Shown: positions 28,143 through 37,156, counted from the first letter of the stretch. The stretch is DNA of 64,000 nucleotides from Caulobacter vibrioides OR37 (GCF_000372645.1 NZ_APMP01000003.1:124029-188028), one strand, 5' to 3'. Made by a program: numbers and translations. Notes: generated from the sequence alone by a model not told the origin.

Positions 28143-28179
28143 CTAACGAGCGTTTGAAAAAAGCGAAAGCCTTCCGTAG

Positions 28180-28352
28180 CGGGCGGGGCGGACCATCCCG
28201 GACAGGAACGCGGCCACCCAAACACCGACTTCCCCGGCGAATGGCGGGGCCCAGCTGGGAGAGCGCTGACGTGGGTTCTCGAAACTCGGCGCTACGCCCA
28301 TCGGGTTCAGCGCCTTGAGATCTGGATCCCGGCATTCGCCGGGAAGATCGGG
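28180..28352. repeat. Repeat segment with CCCCGGCGAATG inverted arms
   Basis: CTTCCCCGGCGAATG (about 28230) and CATTCGCCGGGAAG (about 28333) are complementary arms about 90 bases apart. No gene is supported in this gap. It looks like another dispersed intergenic repeat. Confidence 0.5.
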
Positions 28353-28355
28353 TTT

Positions 28356-29702
28356 CTAGAGGCCCACCGTCGCCAGCGCCCTGGCCTGCCGCTCGGCCAC
28401 CGCCTCTTCCGAGAAGCCCTCCAGCGAGGCCTCGAACAATCGCTTCCAATTGTGCCGCGCGCCCAGGTGCAGGAAGGCCGCGCCCAGGCCGATCGCCGCG
28501 CGGTCCATGAACACGAACTCGCGGGGAATGGTGATCCCGCCGATCGCCTTCAGCGCCTGGCGCACCTTGAAGGCCTCGCGGCGGCCGTACTCGCCCGGCG
28601 GCACGTCATCGGCCACGGTGCGGGCGCGGTCGTCCAGCAGCGGACCGTAGATGAACCGGGCCCAGACGTTCAGGGTGTCGACCATCTCGTGGGTCAGCCC
28701 CTGGAAGCCCCAGGTGCGATAGGCCTCGACCTGCTCGTCGCGATCGTCGTTGGACAGGGCGCGATAGAGCCGCACGACCCCGGCCACGAACTTCGGCGGG
28801 AACACCCGGATGCAGCCGAAGTCGAGCAGGTTGAGGTGCGCGGCGCCCTCCCCCGCGAAGCTGTAGTTCCCCAGATGCGGGTCGCCGTGGATGACGCCCA
28901 GGTGGGTCATCGGGCTCCACCAGGCCTCGAACAGCAGGGCGGCGATGCGGTCGCGAACCGCCTGCGGCGCGTCCTTGAAGGTCAGCAGGCCCTGGCCGTC
29001 CAGCCAGGTCATCGACAGCAGACGCCCGGTGGACAGCTCCGGAACGGGCGTCGGCATGCGAATGTCCTCGCGCCCCGCGAAGAAGTTTCCGTAGACGGAC
29101 ATCATCGCCGCCTCGCGGCCGTAGTCCAACTCCTCGCGCAGGCGGTCGCCGATCTCGACGATCATCTCCGACGGGTCGATCGAGCCGTCCATGCGCTTGA
29201 AGAGGCCGATCAGGGCGCGCAGCTGGGAGAGGTCGCTTTCGACCGCGCTCTGCATGTCCGGATATTGCAGCTTCACGGCCAGGGCCCGGCCGTCATGGGC
29301 GATCGCCCGATGCACCTGGCCCAGCGAGGCGGCCGCGGCGGCCTCATGCTCGAAGTTCTTGAACCGACCCTGCCAGTCCGGTCCCAGCTCAGCCGCCATC
29401 CGCCGACGAACGAACGGCCAGCCCATGGCCGGCGCGTTGGTCTGCAGCTCGGCCAGCTCCCTGGCGAACTCGGGCGGCAACAGGTCGGGCACCGTGGCGA
29501 ACATCTGGGCCGCCTTCATCAGCGGCCCCTTCAGCCCGCCCAGCGCCGCCTTCAGGGCCTTGGCGTTGCGCGCGTCGGCGTCCTCGCCGCCCAGGATGCG
29601 GTTGGCGCCGTAGGACACGGCCGCGCCGGACAGCCCCGCGCCCACCTTGGCGAAGCGGGAGAGGCGGCCAGAAAGGCGATCGCGTTCGGGATCTTGCACC
29701 AT
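28356..29702 (-). CDS. ABC1/UbiB family atypical kinase
   Basis: The product is 448 residues. Features are the alanine-rich loop AAAAASLGQVHRAI, the lysine in LAVKLQYPDMQSAVE, HGDPHLGNYSF and the metal site LLDFGCIR. The family's KxGQ motif reads KAAQ here (MKAAQMFATVPDLLPPE), a variant seen in some ABC1 proteins. UbiB-like proteins are ATPases that support ubiquinone and other lipid pathways. Unlike UbiB, no C-terminal membrane helices are evident. It lies downstream of an M3 peptidase gene but is separated by a repeat. Confidence 0.9.
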   Translation of the reverse strand: MVQDPERDRLSGRLSRFAKVGAGLSGAAVSYGANRILGGEDADARNAKALKAALGGLKGPLMKAAQMFATVPDLLPPEFARELAELQTNAPAMGWPFVRRRMAAELGPDWQGRFKNFEHEAAAAASLGQVHRAIAHDGRALAVKLQYPDMQSAVESDLSQLRALIGLFKRMDGSIDPSEMIVEIGDRLREELDYGREAAMMSVYGNFFAGREDIRMPTPVPELSTGRLLSMTWLDGQGLLTFKDAPQAVRDRIAALLFEAWWSPMTHLGVIHGDPHLGNYSFAGEGAAHLNLLDFGCIRVFPPKFVAGVVRLYRALSNDDRDEQVEAYRTWGFQGLTHEMVDTLNVWARFIYGPLLDDRARTVADDVPPGEYGRREAFKVRQALKAIGGITIPREFVFMDRAAIGLGAAFLHLGARHNWKRLFEASLEGFSEEAVAERQARALATVGL

Positions 29703-29719
29703 CAGATCAACGCTCCAAT

Positions 29720-29839
29720 CCCTTCTCCCCTTGCGGGAGAAGGTGTCGCGAAGCGACGGATGAGGGGTCGCGCGGACGGTCGGACAAACCCCTCATCCGA
29801 CCGCCTGCGGCGGCCACCTTCTCCCACAAGGGGAGAAGG
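29720..29839. repeat. 120-base dispersed inverted repeat
   Basis: The arm CCTTCTCCCCTTGCGGGAGA (from 29721) is complementary to the end arm near 29810-29839, and CGGATGAGGGGT (about 29757) to ACCCCTCATCCG (about 29788). It fills the gap between the ABC1 gene start and the M3 peptidase stop. Repeats of this GGATGAGGGG / CCTTCTCCC type recur across Caulobacter genomes as far as I know. Confidence 0.75.
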
Positions 29840-29843
29840 ACGC

Positions 29844-31634
29844 TCACACCAAGGCTTCGAACTCATCCACAAGCCGCTCCAGCTGGGCGCAGCCGGCGGC
29901 CCAGAATGCCTTTTCGCGCGGGTTCAGCCCGAACGGCGCCAGGGCCTCGACATAGGTCTTGGTCCCGCCGGCCGCCAGCAGTTGCTCATAAAGCGGCGCG
30001 AACTTGGCCGGGTCCTCGCGGCGCTTCTCCATCAGGCCGCGCACCAGGAGGTCGCCGAACGCGTAGGCGTAGACATAGAACGGCGCGTGGCAGAAGTGGC
30101 TGACATAGGCCCAATAGTGCTCGTAGCCCTCGTTCAGCGTGACGGCCGGACCCAGGCTCTCGCCCATGACGTCCAGCCACAGCTGGCCGATCTGGTCGGG
30201 CGACAGCTCGCCATCCGCCCGGGCCTCGTGGAAACGGCGTTCGAAGCGATGGAAAGCAATCTGGCGGACCACGGTGTTGAGGCCGTCCTCGATCTTGCCG
30301 GCCAACAATCCCTTGCGGTCCTCCGGCGACGCCTCGGCCAGCAGGCGGTCGAACACCAGGCCCTCGCCGAAGATCGACGCCGTCTCGGCCAGGGTCAGGG
30401 GCGTGTCGGCCAGCAGCGTGCCCAGCGGCTGGCACAAGGTCTGGTGCACGGCGTGGCCCAGCTCGTGGGCCAGGGTCAGCACATCGCGCCGCTCGCCCAT
30501 GTAGTTCATGAACACGAACGGGTGGCGATCGGCCGTCACCGGGTGGGCGAAGGCCCCCGACTGCTTGCCAGGACGCGGTCGCGCGTCGATCCACGGCTTG
30601 TCGAAGAACACCCGGGCGGCGTCGGCGAACCTGGGCGCGAGGTCCTGGAAGCTCTCCAGCACCATGCCCTTGGCCTCGTCCCAGGCATAGACGCGCGGGG
30701 CGGCGGCGGTCAGCGGCGCGTTGCGGTCCCAGTAGTCCAGCCGCTCGCGTCCCATCACCTTGGTCTTCAGGGCGTAGTAGCGATGCGACAGGCGCGGATA
30801 GGCCTCGACCACCGCCTGCTCCAGAGCGTCGACCGCGTCGGCGTCGACCTCGTTGGCCAGGTGACGCGACTGGGCCGGATGGTCGTAGCGGCGCCAGCGA
30901 TCCTCGACCTGCTTTTCGAAGGCCAGGGTGTTGAGCGCCAGCGCCTGGTTGGACGCGCGTTCCTCCAGGGCCTTGGCCAAGCCCCGGGCGGCGGCCTCGC
31001 GGCGCTCGCCGCTGGGATCGGACAGGCGGTTCAGCGCCTCGGCCAGGGTCAGGCTCTCATCTCCAACAGGAGCCGTGAGCTTGGCCAGGGTCTCGTCATA
31101 GAGACGCACCCAGTTGGCGACGGCCGGCGCCTTGTCGACGATGAAGCGCTCCAGCTCCGGCGACAGCTCGTGCGGCCGCGACAGGCGCACGCGGCGAAGC
31201 CAGGGCGTCCAGCGGGCCGCCTCGGGATGAACCTCCAGCGCGTTGGCGATCTCGCCGTCTTCCAGCTGGTTCAGTTCCAGCGTGAAGAACAGGCTCTCGG
31301 CGGCGATCTGGGATGAGCGCGCCCGAAGATCGGCTTCGAACTTGGCCCAGGCCGGATCGTCGCGCGCGACCGACGCGGCCAGGGCCGCGTAGGCGCCGAC
31401 GCTCCACAGGCCGTTGGTGGCCTGCTCGTAAAGGCGGATCCCGCGATCCAGCAGCACGCCCAGACGGTCCGGCTCCTGGCGAGCCTCGAGGAACAGCCCC
31501 TCCAGCGAGGCCAGCTCGTCATTGGCGGCCTTGGCGGCGGCGAGGTCGGCCTCGATGCGCGGATCGTTCCGACCGTTATAGAGATCGGCCAGGTTCCATT
31601 CGGGCGGGGCGTCGGGCTTGAAGGGCGCGTTCAT
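29844..31634 (-). CDS. M3 family oligoendopeptidase (PepF-like)
   Basis: The product is 596 residues. The zinc site is HELGHAVHQTL with the downstream glutamate in LAETASIFGE, and the C-terminal His/Tyr region includes HYWAYVSHFCHAPFYVYAYAF. The family cuts short oligopeptides in the cytoplasm. I start at 31634 (MNAPFKPDAPPEWNLADLYN), as the longer frame upstream is non-coding in character. It is transcribed in the same direction as the ABC1 and YdjM-like genes. Confidence 0.93.
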   Translation of the reverse strand: MNAPFKPDAPPEWNLADLYNGRNDPRIEADLAAAKAANDELASLEGLFLEARQEPDRLGVLLDRGIRLYEQATNGLWSVGAYAALAASVARDDPAWAKFEADLRARSSQIAAESLFFTLELNQLEDGEIANALEVHPEAARWTPWLRRVRLSRPHELSPELERFIVDKAPAVANWVRLYDETLAKLTAPVGDESLTLAEALNRLSDPSGERREAAARGLAKALEERASNQALALNTLAFEKQVEDRWRRYDHPAQSRHLANEVDADAVDALEQAVVEAYPRLSHRYYALKTKVMGRERLDYWDRNAPLTAAAPRVYAWDEAKGMVLESFQDLAPRFADAARVFFDKPWIDARPRPGKQSGAFAHPVTADRHPFVFMNYMGERRDVLTLAHELGHAVHQTLCQPLGTLLADTPLTLAETASIFGEGLVFDRLLAEASPEDRKGLLAGKIEDGLNTVVRQIAFHRFERRFHEARADGELSPDQIGQLWLDVMGESLGPAVTLNEGYEHYWAYVSHFCHAPFYVYAYAFGDLLVRGLMEKRREDPAKFAPLYEQLLAAGGTKTYVEALAPFGLNPREKAFWAAGCAQLERLVDEFEALV

Positions 31635-31675
31635 GCCCGAGGAAATAGGGCTCGCCCCCGGTCGGTTGCAATCGT

Positions 31676-32326
31676 TTAGGTCGCCGCGACCCCGCGCGGC
31701 TCGACCATCCAGGCGATGACGCAGGCCACGAGATAGGCGCTGAGCGCACTGCCGCCCAGCGACAGCGGATCTCCGCCCAGCGGCGACAGCAGCGGAACCA
31801 TCTGCAAAAGCAGTAGAAAGCCCAGGAAGGCCGGCGCGCCCCACCAGGAGCGCCCTTCCCGGCCGCGCCGCCAGGCCCAGGCCGCGCCGGCGATGGCCAG
31901 CAGGCCCATCTCGACCGCCTCTTCCAGCACCGCGTGGTTCCACAGGCCCAGCCCGACCTTCGGCCCCGTCCACAGCAGCGGCAGGTCCGGCCGGTGGACC
32001 AGGAAGTCGAGAATCCAGTGCGAGAAGACCGTCAGGCCGATGAACAGACCCGCGCGCCCGGGCAATTTCAGCAGGGTCATCAGTCCCGCGCCGATCGCCA
32101 CCGACCACAGCAGCGCCGCCGGCAGGGCGTGGCTGAAGGGCATGTGGCTGAGCACGAGGGCGCTGCCCGCCAGGTGAGGATCGACGCTGGCCTTCTCGAC
32201 CCCCGTCGCCACCAGGCCGCCCCACACGATATCCAGGGCCTCGCAGCCCAGCACATAGGTCCAGAACGGCGCGCGCGGCTCGGCCGCCCGCGCGGCCAGA
32301 GCCGCCGCATAGTGTCCGACAAACAT
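31676..32326 (-). CDS. YdjM-like inner-membrane protein
   Basis: The product is 216 residues with six or so hydrophobic segments. MFVGHYAAALAARAAEPR at the start and SHWILDFLVHRPDLPLLW in the middle match the YdjM/metal-dependent hydrolase-like membrane family, whose conserved His/Asp may bind metal. The function is unknown. It is divergent from tacA, with 146 bases between the two starts that contain a CtrA-type half site. Confidence 0.8.
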   Translation of the reverse strand: MFVGHYAAALAARAAEPRAPFWTYVLGCEALDIVWGGLVATGVEKASVDPHLAGSALVLSHMPFSHALPAALLWSVAIGAGLMTLLKLPGRAGLFIGLTVFSHWILDFLVHRPDLPLLWTGPKVGLGLWNHAVLEEAVEMGLLAIAGAAWAWRRGREGRSWWGAPAFLGFLLLLQMVPLLSPLGGDPLSLGGSALSAYLVACVIAWMVEPRGVAAT

Positions 32327-32346
32327 GAAGACCTCCCCAGGAACCC

Positions 32347-32354
32347 GTTAACCA
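32347..32354. promoter_or_regulatory. CtrA-type half site between tacA and the YdjM-like gene
   Basis: TTAACCAT followed by AAGCCTTAAGG lies 119 bases before the tacA start. The two TTAA halves are 9 bases apart, not 7, so the fit to CtrA is imperfect. Caulobacter tacA is known to be CtrA-controlled, which makes the site a good candidate. Confidence 0.45.
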
Positions 32355-32472
32355 TAAGCCTTAAGGTTCCCGACACGTCTGCGAAAGCCGGTGTTTACCC
32401 GCGGGCTGTATCACTCTGAACCAACAAGAGCCGTGCTCCACGTGGGCATGGCCGGTTCTGGTGGATTGCCCA

Positions 32473-33936
32473 ATGACCAAAACGGTCCTTGTCGTCGATG
32501 ACGACCCGACACAACGTCGGTTGATTCAAGCGGTGCTCGAGCGCGAAGGCTTCGCGGTCGCGCATGCCGATGGCGGAGACGCGGCGCTGGCGCACCTGAC
32601 CTCGGGCGCGCCGGCCGACGTGATCCTTCTGGACCTCGTCATGCCCGGCCTGAACGGCCAGGAGACGCTGAAGGAGCTGCGCGCGCGCGGCTTTACCCAG
32701 CCCGTGATCGTGCTGACCGCCAGCGGCGGCGTCGACACGGTGGTCAAGGCGATGCAAGGCGGGGCCAGCGACTTCTTCATCAAGCCCGCCTCGCCCGAGC
32801 GCATCACGGTCTCGATCCGCAACGCCCTGTCGATGGGCGACCTGAGGGGCGAGGTCGAGCGCCTGACCAAGCGGGCCGGCGGCAAGACCACCTTCGCGGA
32901 CCTGATCGGCGCCTCGCCGGTCATGACCATGGTCAAGCGGATGGGCGAGCGCGCGGCCAAGAGCGGCATTCCGGTGCTGATCACCGGCGAGAGCGGCGTC
33001 GGCAAGGAGCTGATCGCCCGCGCCGTGCACGGCTCGTCTGACCGCGCCGGCAAGCCCTTCGTGGCCGTCAACTGCGGCGCCATTCCCGAGAACCTCGTCG
33101 AGTCGATTCTGTTCGGCCACGAGAAGGGCAGCTTCACCGGCGCCACCGACAAGCACCTGGGCAAGTTCAAGGAAGCCGACGGCGGCACCCTGTTCCTGGA
33201 CGAGGTCGGCGAGCTGCCGCTGGACATGCAGGTCAAGCTGCTGCGCGCCCTGCAGGAAGGCGAGATCGACCCGATCGGCGCCAAACGCTCGGTCAAGGTC
33301 GATGTCCGCATCGTCTCGGCGACCAACCGCGACCTGGCGCAGGCCGTGGCGGCCGGGCGATTCCGCGAGGATCTGTTCTACCGCCTGAACGTCTTCCCGA
33401 TCGAGGCGCCGTCGCTGCGCGAGCGTCGCGAGGACATCCCGGCGCTGGTCGAGGCCTTCATCCGCCGCTTCAATGTCGAGGAAGGCAAGCGCGTCATCGG
33501 CGCTTCGCCCGAGGCCCTGCGCCTGCTGACCGCGTTCGACTGGCCGGGCAATGTCCGCCAGCTGGAGAACACGGTCTATCGGGCCATCGTCCTGGCCGAC
33601 GCGCCGTACCTGCAGCCCTACGACTTCCCCGCCATCTCGGGCATGGCCGCGCCGCTGGAGGCGGTGTCGATCGCGCCAGTTCCGCCGCCGGCCGCCCTGC
33701 TGCAGGCCGCCCACGCCGCCATGGCCGCGCCGGCCGACTCGCCGGTGCGCATCCTCGACGAGCGCGGCCATCTGCGGACCCTGGAAGAGATCGAACGCGA
33801 CCTGATTCAGCACGCGATCGACGTTTATGCCGGCCATATGAGCGAAGTCGCCCGCCGCCTCGGGATCGGCCGCTCGACGCTCTATCGCAAGGTTCGCGAG
33901 CAGGGCATCGATGTCGATATGAAAGAGGCCGGCTGA
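32473..33936 (+). CDS. tacA: Sigma-54 activator and response regulator TacA
   Basis: The product is 487 residues: a receiver (1-120, phospho-acceptor Asp54 in ILLDLVMPG), an AAA+ domain (about 142-375; [27 protein letters not shown]) and a Fis-type helix-turn-helix ([18 protein letters not shown]). The sigma-54 loop reads GSFTGA instead of GAFTGA. Caulobacter TacA, phosphorylated at D54 by the ShkA-ShpA relay, turns on stalk and swarmer-to-stalked genes, and is degraded by ClpXP with RcdA through a C-terminus ending in AG, as here (KEAG). The start is ATG at 32473. An in-frame GTG at 32461 has poorer spacing. Confidence 0.92.
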   Translation: MTKTVLVVDDDPTQRRLIQAVLEREGFAVAHADGGDAALAHLTSGAPADVILLDLVMPGLNGQETLKELRARGFTQPVIVLTASGGVDTVVKAMQGGASDFFIKPASPERITVSIRNALSMGDLRGEVERLTKRAGGKTTFADLIGASPVMTMVKRMGERAAKSGIPVLITGESGVGKELIARAVHGSSDRAGKPFVAVNCGAIPENLVESILFGHEKGSFTGATDKHLGKFKEADGGTLFLDEVGELPLDMQVKLLRALQEGEIDPIGAKRSVKVDVRIVSATNRDLAQAVAAGRFREDLFYRLNVFPIEAPSLRERREDIPALVEAFIRRFNVEEGKRVIGASPEALRLLTAFDWPGNVRQLENTVYRAIVLADAPYLQPYDFPAISGMAAPLEAVSIAPVPPPAALLQAAHAAMAAPADSPVRILDERGHLRTLEEIERDLIQHAIDVYAGHMSEVARRLGIGRSTLYRKVREQGIDVDMKEAG

Positions 33937-34034
33937 TGACGAACCCGACGATCCTGCGTCCGATCTCGCGCGAGCAGCGCCTGAAGGTCCTGCTCAAGCC
34001 CGCTCGGCCGTCGACGAAGCCGAAGCGGGGTTGA
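33936..34034 (+). CDS. Possible 32-residue basic micro-ORF coupled to tacA
   Basis: ATG at 33936 overlaps the tacA stop in TGATG, an arrangement that allows translational re-initiation. The frame runs [20 protein letters not shown], then KPARPSTKPKRG and stops at 34034. It is rich in Lys/Arg/Pro. I cannot assign a function or show that it is made. Conservation of the frame in other Caulobacter genomes would decide. Confidence 0.4.
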   Translation: MTNPTILRPISREQRLKVLLKPARPSTKPKRG

Positions 34035-34088
34035 CGGAAGGGCGCCGGGCGCCTGCGCGCGCCCGTCACGACTTAGCTTAGCGCGGCT

Positions 34089-34553
34089 CTAGTGACCTTT
34101 CGCGGAGACGCCGAGGCTTAGCGGCGCATCCGCCTCGGCCGCCCCCTCGATCCGGATCCCGCCCGACCCCGAGCGGCGGGCCAGTCCCTCCAGCGCCATC
34201 GCCTCCAGCTCGCGCCCGACGGCCACGGGCTTCACCGGTCGGCTCCAGCGATGATCCAGTTGGCGAGCGATCTCCGTCTCGTTGAGGCCGGGCGCCTGCT
34301 GCAGGGTGATCAGGATCATGTCGCGGGTCGAGCGCCCGCGTCGGCCGCGCTTGCCCGGCGTCGGCGGGGCGAACGGCGCCGGCTCTCCCGCCACCCGTTC
34401 GGCCATGCCGGCCTGCTTCAACGCGTCCAGCGCCAGCACGATCGCGCGCAGCTCGCTCTCGAACGGGGCTTGGGCGCGCCGCTGAGCCTCGATCATACCG
34501 GTTTCCAGCTCCGCCTTGCGGCGGAGCAGGTATTGATAGGTGGTCGCCATCAT
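34089..34553 (-). CDS. Unknown protein with a winged-helix-like segment
   Basis: The product is 154 residues. A charged helical N-terminus (YQYLLRRKAELETGMIEAQR) is followed by a proline- and arginine-rich linker (PPTPGKRGRRGRST), then a stretch that could be a winged helix (DMILITLQQAPGLNETEIAR, ELEAMALEGLARRSG). It may bind nucleic acid. I recognise no family. It runs toward tacA; the sequence after the stop has no clear terminator. Confidence 0.65.
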   Translation of the reverse strand: MMATTYQYLLRRKAELETGMIEAQRRAQAPFESELRAIVLALDALKQAGMAERVAGEPAPFAPPTPGKRGRRGRSTRDMILITLQQAPGLNETEIARQLDHRWSRPVKPVAVGRELEAMALEGLARRSGSGGIRIEGAAEADAPLSLGVSAKGH

Positions 34554-34865
34554 CCTTGTTCCGCTGAGCAGCAGGGTTCACGCCCGAAGCCGATTCAGAC
34601 CACAAGGTCCGCGTGCATCGAGACAGAGGCCGCCGCGCCCGCTCGCGGCCGGAACCCTACAAAGTGGTTCTTCTTAACTCTTTACAATTGTTCACATTTT
34701 CGGCGTCGATCATTACCAAGATCTTAACAAGTCTTGCCGAACGACGGTTTTTGGTAAGCCTTTTAGACGAAAACCTGGGTCTCGCCTGTTGCAAGCCATG
34801 CCCAACAGCAATCATGGCGACAGTGGGGCAAGAGCCGAAGAACGGCGGGACAAGAGCCGGAAAAC
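34554..34865. other. AT-rich spacer, no supported gene
   Basis: A 312-base gap with an AT-rich core (about 34665-34780). It contains TTAA tetramers (34675, 34726), but none at CtrA spacing. It probably holds the promoter of the leftward gene at 34089. Rightward open frames here lack ribosome sites. Confidence 0.5.
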
Positions 34866-35198
34866 TCAATCGTCGTCGCTTGGCGGCTCGGGCCGCGCGC
34901 CCCGGCGCTGGAAGCCCTTGCCCCGGCTCATGGGCTTGCGTTCGCCCTTGGCCTTGCGGACGATTTCCTTGAGCTTGAGGGTCTGATTGCCGGAGAGCGC
35001 CTGGCCGCGCGCGCCCTTCTCGGGATCGGCGAAGGCTCGGCCGTAGGTCTCGACGCGCTGGGCGACGCTGGTCAGGAACTCGCCCTCCCATTCGGAGAGC
35101 TCCACGCCCGACTTCTCGGCGGCGCGACGGGCCCGCTTGAGGGCGTTCAGCGCGGCCTTCTTGGCTTGCAGTTTAGGATCGGGCGGCTTGGCGCGCAT
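34866..35198 (-). CDS. Small basic protein, unknown
   Basis: The product is 110 residues, strongly basic. LNALKRARRAAEKSGVELSE and the Lys-rich end (IVRKAKGERKPMSRGKGFQR) suggest a nucleic-acid-binding or ribosome-associated role. An acidic tip (PPSDDD) ends it. I know no domain name for it. It is 47 bases downstream of gapR on the same strand and is likely in the same transcript, which may hint at a chromosome-related role. Confidence 0.7.
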   Translation of the reverse strand: MRAKPPDPKLQAKKAALNALKRARRAAEKSGVELSEWEGEFLTSVAQRVETYGRAFADPEKGARGQALSGNQTLKLKEIVRKAKGERKPMSRGKGFQRRGARPEPPSDDD

Positions 35199-35245
35199 CG
35201 CGGAGGACTATCCCCGACGTTACGCGCCAACGCACCCTAAAAAAC

Positions 35246-35515
35246 TCAGATCTCGCCGATGGCCGAGAGGTAGAGGTCGAGGATCGCGTCCTCTTCCTGA
35301 CGCTTGGCGCGGTCCTGCTTGCGCAGGCGGACCACCTTCTTCAGCACCTTGACGTCGAAGCCGTTGCCCTTGGCCTCGTTATAGACTTCCTTGATCTGCT
35401 CCATGATCTCGGCCTTTTCGACCTCGAGCCGCTCGACGCGCTCGACGATCGACTTCAGTTGGCCTTGAGCGGTGCTGTTCAGAACGTCGGCGTGGGGAAT
35501 GGCGTCGTCGGCCAT
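35246..35515 (-). CDS. gapR: Nucleoid-associated protein GapR (DUF2312)
   Basis: The product is 89 residues, the exact length of Caulobacter GapR. The pattern ADDAIPHADVLNSTAQGQLK, IVERVERLEVEKAEIMEQIK, then GFDVKVLKKVVRLRKQDRAK is diagnostic. GapR is an essential dimeric to tetrameric coiled-coil clamp that binds overtwisted, AT-rich DNA ahead of replication and transcription, and stimulates topoisomerases. Lysines in VKVLKK and RLRKQ contact DNA. It is followed by the small basic protein gene. Confidence 0.95.
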   Translation of the reverse strand: MADDAIPHADVLNSTAQGQLKSIVERVERLEVEKAEIMEQIKEVYNEAKGNGFDVKVLKKVVRLRKQDRAKRQEEDAILDLYLSAIGEI

Positions 35516-35604
35516 GCGGAAAGTCTCGCGGGCTGGAATTGGGAGGCGCGGAACCTAGTTCGAAGCCGCGCCCCTGGGAAGCGGGATTCAGCGACCGTCC
35601 ACCG

Positions 35605-36480
35605 TTACCTGCCTTCGACCCTGGCGCGCGCCACCTCGGCCAGCGCCGCCAGATCCAGATCCTTGTCCTCGCCGCCCAGCAGCATTTCCAGGCTGGCCTC
35701 GGCCAGATCGGCCTGCGGCATCGAGAGCCCCTTGGCCTCGGCGGCGTCGAGCACCAGGCGCACGTCCTTGAGGCCCAGCTCGGCGGTGAAGCCGGGCGGG
35801 CTGTAGCGGCGCTCGGCGATCATGCCGCCATAGATCTTGTGGATCGGGGCGTTGAACAGCGTGCTGGTCAGCATGTCGAGCAGTTCGGGCGCGGGCACGC
35901 CATAGGCTTCGCCCAGCGCCACCGCCTCGCCCATGCTCTCGATGGCCGAGACGATCATGAAGTTGCCGGCCAGCTTCAGGGCGTTGGCGCGGACCGGATC
36001 CTCGCCCAGCGGCCAGACCTTGGCCGCCAGAAGGTCGAGCACGGGCCTGGCCTTGGCCACCGCGTCGTCGGGACCGGCGGCCAGCACGTTGAGACCGCCG
36101 GCCAGGGCCACGGGCGGGCGACCGAAGACGGGGGCGGCGACATAGCCCAGGCCCAGCTCGGCGTGGAGGGCGGCGAGCTCGACCGCCAGCCCCGCCGAGA
36201 TCGTGGCGTGGTTGACGTGGACCAGACCCTTCCGAGCCCGGGCCAGCGCGCCGCTGTCGATCAGCGCCTCGCGAACGGCCTGGTCGTGGGCCAGCATCGA
36301 CAGCACGATGTCGGCGGCGAAGACCTCGTCCAGGGTCGCGGCGGGCTTCGCGCCCTCGGCGGCCAGGGCGTCGACGATCGCGCGCGAGCGGTTCCACACG
36401 GTCACCGTCACGCCCTTGGCCAGAAGGTTGCGAACCATGGCCGCGCCCATGGCGCCAAGACCGATGAAACCGACGTTCAT
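35605..36480 (-). CDS. Beta-hydroxyacid dehydrogenase (GarR/MmsB-like)
   Basis: The product is 291 residues. The N-terminal Rossmann motif VGFIGLGAMGAAMVRNLL and the catalytic-lysine region ANALKLAGNFMIVSAIESMG define the 3-hydroxyisobutyrate/tartronate-semialdehyde reductase family. Substrate-binding GGLNVLAAG-type and VHVNHATISAG segments are present. It oxidises or reduces beta-hydroxyacids with NAD(P) in the cytoplasm; the substrate is not determined. The HAD phosphatase gene lies 58 bases upstream on the same strand. Confidence 0.9.
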   Translation of the reverse strand: MNVGFIGLGAMGAAMVRNLLAKGVTVTVWNRSRAIVDALAAEGAKPAATLDEVFAADIVLSMLAHDQAVREALIDSGALARARKGLVHVNHATISAGLAVELAALHAELGLGYVAAPVFGRPPVALAGGLNVLAAGPDDAVAKARPVLDLLAAKVWPLGEDPVRANALKLAGNFMIVSAIESMGEAVALGEAYGVPAPELLDMLTSTLFNAPIHKIYGGMIAERRYSPPGFTAELGLKDVRLVLDAAEAKGLSMPQADLAEASLEMLLGGEDKDLDLAALAEVARARVEGR

Positions 36481-36538
36481 GCGAGAACTCCGTCTAGTGG
36501 TATGGGCGAGGGCCTTGGATCGAGATCCCGCCTCGTCG

Positions 36539-37156
36539 TCAGAGCAGGCCGTGCCGCTCCACGGCGGCCCGCAGGCGCGCCGGATCCGTGAAATGGTGGG
36601 TGTGGAAGCCCATGTCCATGGCCGCGTCGATATTGGCGGCGCTGTCGTCGATGAACAGCAGGTCGGCGGGCGCGAGGCCGGTGCGCTCCAGCACGATCTC
36701 GTAGATGCGCCGCGCCGGCTTGATCACCTTCTCGTCGCCCGAGACGATCGCGTCGCGGAAGAGGCCGAAGTGGCGGGGCGCGATGGCCTGGACGACAGGC
36801 CACTTGCTCTGCGGCATGTTGGTCAGGGCGAATTGCGGGACATCGCGGTCGGCCAGGGCCTCGATCACCGCGGCGGTCTCGGGCACCGGCCCCGACAGCA
36901 TTTCGTCGAAGCGCTGGTCCCAGGCGCGGATCTCGGCCTCGTGCTCGGGAAAGCGCGCGATCAGCGGGGCGGCATTATCCGGGAACGCCACGCCCTTGTC
37001 GTGCTCGACGTGCCAATCCAGGGTGCAGACAGACGAAAGGAACCGGTCGATGTCGGCCGGTTCCTTGAAGATCTTCGCGTAAAGCGCGCGGGGATCCCAG
37101 CGCACGATGACATTGCCGACATCCCAGAGAACGGCTCTGGGACGCGCGGCGGTCAT
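36539..37156 (-). CDS. HAD superfamily phosphatase (YihX-like)
   Basis: The product is 205 residues. Motif I reads LWDVGNVIVRWDPRALY, as in YihX-type HAD enzymes, with the nucleophile Asp. Motif II is LTNMPQSKW, motif III Lys is in GDEKVIKPARRIYE, and motif IV is FIDDSAANID. It hydrolyses phosphate from small metabolites, perhaps sugar phosphates. Its ATG overlaps the rpmJ stop (TGATG), so its translation is coupled to the ribosomal protein gene. Confidence 0.9.
   Translation of the reverse strand: MTAARPRAVLWDVGNVIVRWDPRALYAKIFKEPADIDRFLSSVCTLDWHVEHDKGVAFPDNAAPLIARFPEHEAEIRAWDQRFDEMLSGPVPETAAVIEALADRDVPQFALTNMPQSKWPVVQAIAPRHFGLFRDAIVSGDEKVIKPARRIYEIVLERTGLAPADLLFIDDSAANIDAAMDMGFHTHHFTDPARLRAAVERHGLL

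Noticed and set aside
28452..31316. 954-residue plus-strand frame
   Set aside because: It runs antisense through the ABC1 kinase gene, a repeat block and the peptidase gene; the product is Gln/Arg/Gly-rich and not protein-like.
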